64,000 nucleotides of DNA, from NCBI GenBank assembly GCA_014706385.1, contig JACGZH010000008.1, positions 1,116,001 through 1,180,000 of the forward strand. Reading direction: 5' to 3'. Under the pieces are notes generated by a model. That model saw only the letters and a list, made by a program, of their open reading frames with translations. It searched no databases and was not told where the DNA came from. The position numbers and the translations under genes are program-made. Every line of letters starts with the position of its first letter. Positions within the stretch are counted from its first letter, which is position 1. This document shows, one piece after another, positions 50,141-61,900 of the stretch. The stretch comes from Phaffia rhodozyma. Its lineage: Eukaryota > Basidiomycota > Tremellomycetes > Cystofilobasidiales > Mrakiaceae.

Positions 50141-52321
50141 TTAGGTGGCGGTCGAGGTCGCCACGGCCACAGCATCAGCAGCTCGGCTGGCGGCAATAGC
50201 GGCCGCACCAGGGTAAAACCAAGTGACGAGGGCGATGATAAAGTAGACGACGATGAGGATTAGACCTTCCATGTAATTCGTCTTATCGTCCTGGATAGCG
50301 TAGTTGACGATCAACACGGTGATGAACAAACAGGAGACCTCGAAAAGATCAAACTTCATCGTCAACGGTTGACCGATCGCCCAGGCGAGCAGGACCAACG
50401 TTGGGATGACAAATAGTGCAATCTGGATGGACGAGCCGACGGCAATGGAGAGTGAGAGGTCAATCTTATCCTTGATGGACACCATCACCGCAGAAACGTG
50501 TTCGGCAGCGTTACCGACAAGGGGCAACAAGATCAGGGAGACAAACTCTCTGCTGATGTTCCCTGACTGGGTCATTCCGTCGATCGACCCGACTAGCCAC
50601 TCGGCGGTGACACCGGTGATGGCAGTGACAACCAAGAGCATGGCCAAGGCCTGATAGGTCGTCAGCTTTGGAACTTCAAGCACCTCTTCTTCCTCTTCAT
50701 TAGCCTCCTCCTCCTTGACGGTGGAGATGTCATTGGAACCAGCTTCTCGGTCGGCCTCACCACCGGCGTCGGTATGAACGGAAACCGACCCTCGCCGGGC
50801 TCGTTCAGCCTGGCTACTTGCTATGGACGAACCAGAGGACGAGCTTCCGAGAGAGGGCACCCAATGAGGCCTGGGAAACACCCGGGGACCAGGAGGAAGG
50901 GGACCCTTAAGAGCGGAGGGCGCCTGGGACTCGAGCTTCCGTCGTTGGAAAGGAGTGACCGTCTTGAAGAGATATGCATGGGTATAGAGCTGGAAGGTGA
51001 GGTAACCGGCATAGACAATCAAGAGCAGAAAGGCGGTTCCTCGGCTGATGGAGAGAAGCTCCTTGAGTTCTTTGCCCTCGGGATCGGCAAAAGTGTCCTC
51101 TCCAAGACTGAAGTGGTAGGCGGTAGGGATGATGATAGCAGCCATAGAGATTCCTAACAGACTGATATTCAATTGGGCAGCTCGGACGCCGTAGCCTTGT
51201 TCATGGAAGCGAAGACCACCGGCAACGAAACAACAGCCAAGGACGAGTAAGGTGTTCGACAGAATACTTCCGAGCATCGAGCTGCGGACGATGTCAAGCT
51301 CCCCCTTTACAAGAGCCAGGATGGAGATGAGCTGGAGAAAAAGGGTCAATAAAAGAGACGGAGCAAAGGTCAGGTGTTGATACAGATGAAACGAAAGGAT
51401 AGAGAAGTGATCAGGCGTACCAATTCGACAGCATTTCCGAATGTGGCGTTCAAGAGACCACCCAACGATTGGCCAACTCGGAGACTGATCTCCTCTGTGG
51501 CAAATCCAAGGAGGGAGGCGAGGGGTACGATGGCGAGGAAAGAGGTCACAAAGACGAGCGTATCTGATTGATGATGACTGAACGCAAAGTGACAGGCCCA
51601 AGAGACAGGGATGAAGATCAGCTGTAGGAGAGATAACAAAGACATATATCAGTCATCGATCGACTGCAGACAAGAGACAAAGAGGATGAGGAGACGAGCT
51701 CACCATAACATTGAGCCAAGAGGCGGTGATGATGTTCTTGCAGGCCACCTTCCAGGTGAGGCCAGCGTCACTCGCCCGTTTCTTTTCAGGCACGAGCAAT
51801 AGCTCCCTGATAGGCGGTCTGCTGGTCTCTGCCGGGGTCCGGGCGCCCGAGGGAAGAGGCAGCCCTTGTTCTTCCCTACCAATCGAGTTAAATGAATTGA
51901 ACCCGGGATGATGGGTGAGGTCGTGTGGGTACTGATTGGAAAACTGAGCAAACCCACCGGGCTTCATCCCTCTCGCGCGGACAAAGGCAGAAGAATCGGG
52001 AGCGGTGGGAGCTTTTCTGATGGCCGGATGAGGCTCATCTGAGGTGGAAAACTCTTCGTACGTCTCGGGGAGCGACTGATTCGACCGGACGAGATGCAGG
52101 CCGGTGAGTCCGGCCTGAGACTTTTCGTCAAAGCCATAGTCGTGTGAATGGTCGTCCGACTGCTTGTTAGGAGGATTGGTGAACAAGGAGTGGGGGAGCC
52201 TCGGTATAGGTGGCTCGAGCGAGTCTTCTCCGAGCTCTGTGCTCGGTGCACTGGGTCCATGCTGGGCGGATACATTTTGGGTATTAGTAGAAGATGCGGT
52301 CAAAGGTGAAGAGTGATCCAT
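50141..52321 (-). CDS. Ca2+/H+ exchanger of the CAX family (Vcx1-like)
   Basis: Proton-driven cation antiporter, probably in the vacuolar membrane, removing Ca2+ from the cytosol. Three exons, 52321-51704, 51621-51421 and 51331-50141, give 670 codons (669 aa). The N-terminal ~205 residues are hydrophilic and Ser/Pro-rich, possibly autoinhibitory as in plant CAX. Eleven or so membrane segments follow, starting LIFIPVSWACHFAF. Two CAX repeat signatures are seen: GGLLNATFGNAVEL in repeat 1 and LPLVGNAAEHVSAV in repeat 2, holding the ion-binding Asn/Glu residues. The loop between repeats is long (about 110 residues), Ser-rich then acidic (EEEANEEEEEVLEV). C-terminus is VTWFYPGAA plus an Ala-rich tail. 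Length exceeds yeast Vcx1 (411 aa) through the N-terminal extension and loop. Start is the ATG of MDHSSPLTAS. Confidence 0.92.
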
Positions 52322-53582
52322 CGGTTTTAGGGTCTTTGTTTGGGAGTATGTAAGAACGAAAAGAAGTGCTGATACGACTGAATGTGTGGGAGATGGATCT
52401 GAAATGGGAGTTGAGGGAGAATTAACGAAGTGGCGATAGCGAACAAAGTCAAGCACGAGCTCGATGGGACACAGGCTAAAGAGGGTTGGAACTGAGCGAG
52501 GGGCGATGCAGGGAGCGCCCTGATGAATCGGTCAGGTCCGGCGCGCAGTGTTCCTTGGCGAGACTGCGGAGTACACTTTACACTGCACACATCGTGTAGT
52601 ATGTTCTAGAGTGTCGCTATGTACTTTACTATACGCGTGTGTTGTATTAGCAGATCGGCCTTGGTCGTGTGAGGTTATCTTTCAGGTTTTGTCCGGGCGG
52701 GTATGCATGGTTGTGTGTACGTGCTGTAGCATTGGCGAGGTTGTTCAGATCTGAGTGTGAGTGAACACGAGAGTTGACGGGATGTTGTATGTTGTATGTT
52801 ATCATCATATAGGTGTGTTCAGGCATCTCTAGATGTGTCCATAGCTCTGTGTCGGGTGCCCATATGGGTTTTCGTGTGACTGTGTGTGAGTAGAGGTTTG
52901 TTGAAAATGGTTTGTGTATATCTCTATGTTCATCTGTTGATAGAGGTGTTCATCTATTGGTACTGTGGCCTTGAGGCCTATGTGTCTCTGGTAGTTCTGT
53001 CGGTCTATCGGCCAAGAAGCGCGTGCATTTTATCGTTGGATGTGGATGTATGTGTCTATCACTATGTATTCTGCCAAGACAGTTCTGATGATAACATTTG
53101 GGATATAAAGTTACAGGAGACGTATATCGAACACTCTTGATCGACTAGCACTACATCCTGTTCATTCTTGATGAGCTCGCTCACTCAAACACTCGTCATA
53201 TCACTCACTGTCCGACATATATATCAACCTGGGCGTTGATTTCATGATAAATTCATATGTGTTTGGCCCACTGTATTGATCGATCAGATTCTTCTCCTAT
53301 ATACAAACTCTATCTATTCCTCATAGTATGCGTTGTCTTTTGCCAGCATGGGAGTTGCCCTTCCGTTATCAAGATTGCAGCGGTCGATCTTCGGAGAGAC
53401 CCCCGGAAGGAGTGATCTCGTTGAATTAGACATGCCGGGCATCGCGATTAGTCAGCAATGACTCCTCCCGCCGATGACGCTCATCCTTCAACTCACCGAT
53501 CGAGCGAACAAGCATACACCCAAATCAACTCCTTGTCCTCACTCCTCCATCCTCTCTGTGTCCTCAGATCCCTGAACCCTTT
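52322..53582. other. Divergent region between Ca2+/H+ exchanger and mitochondrial carrier
   Basis: 1.26 kb holding two promoters. From about 52570 to 53110 the plus strand is markedly G+T-rich (TGTGTG and TTGTATG runs, including ATGTTGTATGTTGTATGTTA near 52780). No credible ORF; short frames lack ATG starts or family features. No tRNA-like cloverleaf noticed. Confidence 0.45.
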
Positions 53583-55271
53583 ATGGCACAGCATACACTA
53601 TCACCGCATAGCACGGCGGCCACGGTGAACAACCCGGCTATCGCAGCCGCTGCAGCGACCACTACGCTGTCCACTCTGCTCTCTGGTGCTCCTTCGGGGA
53701 TCACCAAACATCTGCTCGGCTTCCCTTTCGGTCAGTATCTTCAATTTTTTTCCTTCCCTTTTTGATCTCTGTAGTTTCTCTTGTCTTACAAACGTTCCTC
53801 CTCCTCTACTTCTGCCTCCTTACAGACACACTCAAGACGGTGCTTCAGACAAGCTCTTATCAAGCTTACTCTGGTCGGTTTCCCGCGATCCAAGCACTTA
53901 GACGAACGGTCTCCCAGCATGGGATCCCCGGCCTTTACCGGGGTGGCAGCTTGCCTTGCCTCGCCTGGACCGCCACAGATGGAATGCTCTACAGCGTTCT
54001 CTGGGAAGCTCGACGGAGACTCTTTGCAGATGGTCACTCTGCATGGACAGAACCAGCACGAAACGGTGAAGGTAGAAGGTTAAACCTCCAGGGACACCTT
54101 GTGGCGGGCAGTATAGCTGGTCTATCAGTGTGAGTCTCGACTGTGTCTGCCTTTCTCACTTACGATCTATGAAGATGTTGGCTGTCCGATTTCTTTGGCT
54201 GAACGTCGATCGAATCTTTCTTGTTTTTATCCTCCGAACAGATCTCTGTTCACCCATCCCGTCGATGTCTGCAAGGGTAAGATTTTCTGTGCATACAATT
54301 TAGACTTGCACTTCTTATCTGACTTATGTCGTTGTTATCGGGCCTTCCCTCTCTTTGTTTTCCCTAGTTAAACTACAGAGCCAACTCCGAATGACACCGA
54401 ATTCACCCCCGTTCACATTCAACTCTCATCAGACATCGTCCTTGGCGATATCAAAAAATAAATTGTTCACCACTAGGCTGCCTGTTGTCCATCCGCCGTG
54501 CCCTCCGTATCCTCTTCAATCCCAACCGGTCCGGTCGACCGGAACAGCCCCCGGTTTCGGCTCCTCATCTCTTCGTCTTCCCCTTCGCCCAATCTTTCCG
54601 CCCAAATCACCGGTAGAGGTTAAGTTCACATCTCCATGGGACTGTTGGTCTCAAGTCGTCAAGGCGAGAGGCATCAGAGGCGGACTCTACAAAGGGTTCG
54701 GATGGACCTGTCTGATGAGAACAGGAATGGGTGGCATGTTTTGCACGTACGAAGCCTTGCTGAGAGCGACTGAGCCGATCAAAGTTCCCAACCCAGTTAG
54801 GACTTTCTTCTCTGGTTCTATAGCAGCCCTCATGTTCTGGACTGTGTTCCTCCCTGGTATGTCATTTTTCATAATAGAATCTTCCTCCCGTTGCTTCTTC
54901 CTGCTTACAATCTTAATTCTCCCTTCTCCATATTCAAATACTTGAAACAGCGGATGTAATGAAGTCCAAGATGCTCGCAGACTCTCACCTTCATCCGAAG
55001 TATCCCACGTCCGCACACGCCATCAAAACGGTTTGGCTCGAAGGCGGAAAGAAAGTCTCTGCGTTCTGGAGAGGCGGAGGAGCCGTCGGATTGAGGGCCG
55101 CCGGAGTGAATGGTAAGTGTGCCCCCAGCGTTCTTTCTGACGAGAATCTATTGTCCTTCACCTATTGACATCATTAACTTTTCCTTTTTCAAAAACGTCA
55201 ACCCAACAGGTGTCGCGTTGCTCGTTTGGGAGGGAGTCATGCGAATCACCGGTAATGATACGTTCTCATAG
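53583..55271 (+). CDS. Mitochondrial carrier family (SLC25) protein, substrate unknown
   Basis: Inner-membrane solute carrier built of three repeats. Signature motifs: GFPFDTLKTVLQTS (repeat 1, split by an intron after FPF), THPVDVCKVKLQSQ (repeat 2, split by an intron after CK) and LPADVMKSKML (repeat 3, split after LP). GLYRGGSLPCLAWTATDGMLY, GLYKGFGWTCLMRTGMGG and AFWRGGGAVGLRAAGVN are the even-helix motifs. N-terminus is Ala/Thr-rich (MAQHTLSPHSTAATV). Between VKLQSQLRMT and FTSPWDCW lies a Pro/Ser-rich insert of about 75 residues, unusual in this family. Ends GVMRITGNDTFS. The layout recalls carnitine/ornithine-type carriers, but substrate cannot be told from sequence by eye. Every repeat's signature lies at an exon junction. 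Confidence 0.87.
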
Positions 55272-55907
55272 GGACTATATCTTCATCCGTAGATTATCTG
55301 CATATGCTTTTGCCAGTGTACTTTTCTTGTTTCTCTCTTCCATTCTTGATCCCTCCCTTCTTTTAGTGTCAGCCTCTCAATAGATCTCAACTTTGTTTTC
55401 CCTATTTCAACGTATACTGTATCATCATCGTCCAACATATCTCCGTTATCTTTGAACCATCTATCTCCGACTTTTTCCTTATGTCAATTTCTGATATTAA
55501 TTCCCCCCTCTCCTCTCTCTTTCTGTCTCTTCATTTTTTCCTCTGTCTTTTCTCATCGGCTATAGATTTATATTCGTTCATGCGTACGCATTCACATCCA
55601 TCCTTTTATTCCCTTGATATTTCAGTCTTTGTCTCTACCTCTATCTCTAACTCACCTTAAACTTTGCTGAATTTGCCTAGCGCTTTCTCCATTCCCTTTC
55701 TCTCATCAAGACTGTATCTATATCTTGGTCTGTATTTGTAATATTCAATCAACACCAAACCAAACAATTCAAGCTGTCCTGTCCTCTTCTTTTTAGTTAT
55801 TCATGCATCTCTATATTGTCTCTCTTCCTCTTGTCCATCTCTAAATTTATAACCTGAAGTAAGAGAATAGCTATTTGAAAAGACGTAACGGATGGGAGGT
55901 AAACAAC
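55272..55907. other. Convergent 3' region mitochondrial carrier / separase
   Basis: 636 bp, T/C-rich, with CTATCTCTA-type low complexity. No gene, RNA or repeat array seen. Confidence 0.5.
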
Positions 55908-58900
55908 TCAAATCTCGAATTCGACAGGGATCCCGTACACTACAGGAGCAGCACCCGTCAGATACTTGAGTTTACACACATCCCTCGACGATCCGACCGC
56001 TTCCGCCAAGGTTCGTCCTCTCTTCGCTCTCTTCTCCTTGTTCTTCGAGGTTTCGATCTTGATCTCGACAGTATTTGACTTGGTGGTTGGCTTCGATGAT
56101 TGCCTCAAGGACCGACTCAAAGTTCCGTTTCCGTTCGTCAATTCCCCCCCGTTGACCGCATTATCGGTATGTCCTTTCGAAGACAGGCCGGATGCAGAAG
56201 ACGGAGGAGAGGAAGAAGATTGAACGAGGGAAAGGACGTGCTCAGAGAGACGGTCGATGTCTTTGTCTGTCACGTCCCATAAATTGCCTACCACCGTTGG
56301 GCTTTTTTTTGTTTTTTGTTTTTTTGGAAAGTTGCATTGGAAAAGAAGCCGTTGTTCGCAAAGATCAATAAAATGACAAACAGCAAGAAGGACCGAAAGA
56401 AGGGGGAAAAAGACTCAGGAGGACTCACCAGCCAGCCAACATATAGTTCCAGGGCGTACCGTTCCTATCGAACTCTCCGTAATCCTTCAACTGACCAGAC
56501 GAACAACCCCAGAGCATGACGCTCGCGCAACGCTTAAGAGACCTAATCTTATGTGATCGGATATATTGTTCGGCTCCGCCATGTCCAAAGTAGCTAAGGG
56601 AACATCCCAGGTGCGTTTGGTTTCAATTTTCAGTATGAATAACAGAGTTAAAAGGGTAAAAGGCCAAAGAAGAGAGAATGGTACTCACACGACGATATCC
56701 ATCGTGGAGAGCGCATTGACGAACTCCAACTCTGTAGGCGGTCTTCCAACAATACCTCTCCACCCAAGTTTATCCATCTTTTGAATCCAAGATGAGAAGT
56801 AGGATTCTGTCTTTCCCAAGTCCCCACTCGGATTGAGAATATAAAATCCTCGTTTACCATTCAGCGGGAACGAGAACTGGTCAACTCCTTCTCTTTCGGG
56901 TTTTGTCTGCGATAGTGAGGAGCAAGGCGAGGAGGAAGGCAATGGTTGTCGAGTAAATTTAGGAGTTTTCGGCATCGCCTTGGGAAGATCTAATGTTAAA
57001 GCCTTCATTCCCAACATAGGTGTCCCATCTTCGTCATCAACATCTTCGTCGTCATCCTCTTCTGAACTTGATGGACCTTCGAACCGACGTTTCCGTAACA
57101 AAAGTCGATCTTGGATGAACGCCATCGACGGAATTCGACTAACAGATCGACCACGAAGTGACTTGATAGATTCCCATGGAAGAGGTTGAACTTTTCGGTC
57201 CAACACGAGGAACGTGTGGTGTGGTAGCCCATTCGGATCAGAAGACGAAAGGCTCTTCGGTTGTTCGGCTATCTCGAGAAGTTCTCGTAGTTTGAGAACC
57301 ATCTAGTTGTCAAAATGAATAAATATGTAAATATTTCGTTCGATTTATCCCTATCTTGGGACAACCAAAACAAAGAAAGAGATGCTCTGGAACACACCTC
57401 ATCAACATCTAACTCTGCAACAGCGACATCTACGCCATGAACCTGATAAAGATCCAAGATGAAGTAAACCAAGTCTTCTAATTCTTCATCCCGACTTGCT
57501 GAAGGAAGAGTGGCGAAGCAGAGTAGCAGCTCATCATCGATATGGATTTTCGAAGCCTTCTTCTTGTCAGAAGCGGTATACATGCTTCCATTGAAAATTC
57601 GCTCCAGTCCCGCACGGAACGTGTCCAGAGCTTCTGAGGTATGCCGTCCAGGTGGATTGAAAATTGACTACAGAGTGCGCGCACATAGACACACAAGAAT
57701 TTATTCTCAGTAAATTAGCGATCTCCAACGAGTTAATGTTGAGAACGGTGAACAAACCTTGAAGGCACCTAGCCAGCAAAATTCTAGATTCCCTAGAAGC
57801 TCTTCCATTCGTTTGTCCAGATCTCTCCTCATTGCCCACCAAGCGGCCCTGCCCTCTCTCTCTTCAATCTCCTTGGCCTGTTTGCCGGTTTCCTTGCTCT
57901 GGTTGACAATATCCTCCAGTTCTTCAATTGCATCTGTGAACGAAAAGTGTTCTTCCTCGTCTTCTCGTTTTCCGTGTCGGTCAAGTGGAAGTGAAAAGAC
58001 AAGAGGGGAAAGGCCAGTGCGGTGTCGAGTAACAAATAATTTCGTCAAATCTTCAGTCACCGAGATATTGATGACAGACCAATTTGTAGGCAAGGGAATT
58101 GACAAGTCTAGCTCATATAGAGGTTCGTCTTGGTATCGCCTAGCGACTTGAGACCAATAGATATCATCTTCGTCTTGGAATGGTTCATTCTTGGTTTTCA
58201 AAGCGGCCGCGGAAGAAGTCGAGCTTTCGACAAACACAGGCCAGACGAGATCATCTCGAGGTGCTTTAGATTTGGATTGTATGGCTTCAAGCAATTCATG
58301 TCGAAGCGTCGTAGATGAATTATGGTCTGTAGTTACAAAATTCAGACATCAAATTTTGAAATTCAGCATGTTGACAGAAAACATCCACAAGCTTACCAAG
58401 TAGCCAAGCGGTCTTGATTGTTAACAAAGATGGATCCTGTCCCAACGAAGTCTTGTATGCTCGTAGCAAACTCAACGACAAACAAGCATCCCTGGTCTGT
58501 TGAGCCCGGGCATGAGCACCGTTATTGAAAAGGATTTGCTCATATGCTTTCTCTGCCAAGGTGATCACCCGGTCGACAGTCTTTCGGATTTTCGTATGAA
58601 CTGTAGACCCGCTGCTGGACGTCCCCATCGGCATGGATATCACTGAAATAAATGAAACTCAGCATTCAGAACAGATTGAATCGGGATTTCTGATGAGCTA
58701 ATCAAAGGAGAAATTGAAACTCACAAGACTCTGTCAACGAACACAACGCCAGGTCGTTCTTGAAGTCTTCCAAGACTTTCAAGAACGCGGTTCGGGCTTG
58801 ATAGCTATATCGATCGTACTGTACATCCAAACAGAGAGGAAAAATTGTCAAACACTTTTAGAAACATAATAGATCTAAGTGAGTCGCAAGCTTACTTGGG

Positions 58901-61900
58901 TCTGCAATCGCGGAGGTAGTTGTTCTAACTGAACTTCAAGCTGGCGGACAGAGACACCTTCCACTGTTGTGGGTGAAGTTTTCAGAGTGATGACTGATCC
59001 AGGTAAAAAACTATTTGTCAGTCATCTATAAAATGGTTTGACCGTCTGTACACCAGACTCACTCTTTTGGCTAAGTAATAGCTCAAGTAGTGGTGCATGG
59101 AGTGGCTCATCTTTCCTCGAAACCGAGGAACGTCGACTTCAAGAATATATTGACATCAACAACGTTCGTGAATACGCCAGAAAACAAGACACCATGCTTA
59201 CCTGGTCTGAATTGGATTCTCCTCGTTGAATAAATTCTCACAGGCTTGTAAGACCTCAAGTCCTGCATCATACGCTGCGAGGACATCTTCAGGTTGATCT
59301 TCAAGCTCTCGAAGGCGGGCCTCGATATAAGCAATCTCTGCATGATCTGCTCCACATGTCTATATCAATCATGATCAGATCTTAGTTTCAGCCTGATTGT
59401 ACCAACAGTTTATTGAGGACAGATACAAGTAGAACTCACTGTCATAGATCCCAATTGTGCTTCATCAAGCAAAAGCCGAGCTTGGTTTATCTGTCCGATA
59501 TAAAGCTGCACAGCAGCTTTTCTAATCAGTGCACGATTAGCTAAACCTTTGGAGTCGACGGCCAAGGAATAATTCTGCGCTTGCTGTAGCAGAAACTCGG
59601 TATCCCTGGATGTCCCGCGTTGAATGGTGGTCGACGAGAAAGTAAAGAGACAGTCAAGCAAGCCCTAGAAATATATCCAAACATGTGAAGAAGTTAGCAC
59701 CTCATTGTTCTTTGTGAATATTGTTAACTTTGCTGAATGCTCTCACTTCTGAAATCCTCCAGGATAAACTTCCGATCTGCAAACGAGACAATGGCGCGGA
59801 TTGGGACGTCTTCACTCGTGAATCTGCCGAAGGCTGAGATGCTGGATCGACTGGAATAGCCGGCGTCGTAACCCGAAACGGATTCTCCGTTTCAGTGCTA
59901 TTGGCTGGCTCCTTGGTCGTGGTGACAGCGTCGAGCGCTTTGGGTGAGACTCGTGCGATATTATCCGCAGCTCTCGTCCAAAGACGGTGCGATTGAGCAA
60001 TACTTGATATCGCGGTTGCAAAGTCATTCTTGAAAGGAAAGAAGACAATAATGACATAGACAGGAGAAATTTAGTCAGGGTCATTACTTGGCCTTACTGA
60101 AACCTTGCTCGCACGGATCAAAACATACCTTGGATTTTTGAATCGCGGCGGCAACCATGAGTGCGACAGCCGCACGCTCTAGTTTCAGTGACTTATCTCG
60201 AACTCTGGCTGACCCAGCCTTGTCCTCGATTATCATCATCGAGTCGTTCATTGCTTTTTGATATGTCAACAGACTTCATTCACGAAACAACCCACACAAG
60301 TAGTTCGGCTTATCAGCAGAAGTTAGATGCATTTAGACTGTTTAGGGTTACAGGAGCTTACCATTCTCCTTCATCTCCTTCGTTTATCAAGAATTGAGCA
60401 TATCTCAAGAGAAAATCAACTTTCACCGCTGGGGACATGATTATCTCCGACTCAAGTACGTTCATGGAATTGATCGTCGACGTAAAAGTTGTTCTCGCTC
60501 GGGAGCTCTTCCCCAGCTTGGTGTATGCTGCTCCAAGATGGGCAGATGCAGCGACAAACACTGTGAAATTCACGTATCAAGAGAAATTTTGATCTCAGGG
60601 TACTGTCGAATAAAGAATTCATCAACAACACTTGGAACGGACCATCAAGCTTAGAAGCATCTCCCTTCGTGATTTGCCGAATAATTTTCAAATGCTGGAT
60701 CTTGGTAAGCGTGTGACCAAGCATTCCTAACAAACTTGATGTCATTTCTTCAAGATATTTTGAGTAAGATGTTAAATATCGTCAGTCGGAAGCACAGCAA
60801 ACAGATTTGAGCCCGGATGAACATGAGGTAGGACGTACCTAAGAGAGAGATAAGTTGATCAACTTGATCGAATAGCCTCACTTGGACAGGTCCTTCTGCA
60901 CAATCTTTTGCTGAAACAACTTGAGCGACGGCCTTAGATCTTGAAACAACACCTACGAACAGATATGACAGAAAACATCGGTCAATAGGTGCTCTTCAAA
61001 ATTTCGATTCTGAGTATCAAAGAATCTAACTTACGTCTTGTCAAAGCAGCTGCATACCACGATAGGAGATTAATCAGAGACTTCATCGCATGGATTCGAG
61101 ATAAATATCATCATACTTACCAGGGACTTTTTTAGGTGGTGAAGCCACTTTGATTTTCTTCATAGCATTTGCACTGGCCTGTCTGGTTCGAGGCTGTCTC
61201 ACAGACTCTACCAATGTCTGAGTTTGAGCCTGCGCTTGTGGTTGCTTTGGTTGCTTAATCGCATCTGCGATCCTTTCTTCGGATGAGAACAACGACTTGA
61301 GCTGCTTAGCGGCGGTAGATGCATGAGAAAGGACCAGCTGGTCGCCTGCTCGAGTACAGTAAGCGTAGATGCTAGTCCAAAGATGATAAGTCGCTCGATA
61401 TTGGGGAGCAAACAGCGCAAGTTTCGAGTCTTCTTTGAAGTTCTGAGTGGTTTCGCAAATAAGGGGGCCAGTAAAGCAGCTGATGAGATAAAGCATGTCG
61501 GCTTCTCTGCAGTATTCCAATCACTCACATCTAGTTCTGCCAGAGCGTCTACGTCTTTGGTTACAGAATCAATGTCGCGGCCACTAGAGACAAAGCATCC
61601 AACGTGAGCTACAGCTGCAAGAACTCTTAAAGTACAAATGAGTCAATTTAGATCAGCAAATGTTTTATGTAGTTGCACTGTATGCCAGATATTTGGCGTT
61701 CTCTCGTTGAAAGAGATTGAAAGCGAGATAGAGACAGACCTAAGCCTCCTGATGGGATGAATATCTGCTTCGTAGATATTTAATAGATCATCCAACACCC
61801 TTCCTACAACCTTGCCCACCTCTTCCGATTCTAAAGATCCCGTCATGATTTTCAGCTGCCATTCTCCCAAAGCACCAAGAGCATCTTCTTCTATCGATCC

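Noticed and set aside
52886..53140. Small hydrophobic ORF in the carrier/exchanger intergenic region
   Set aside because: Begins at TTG rather than ATG and lies in G+T-skewed DNA that inflates Val/Tyr/Cys codons.
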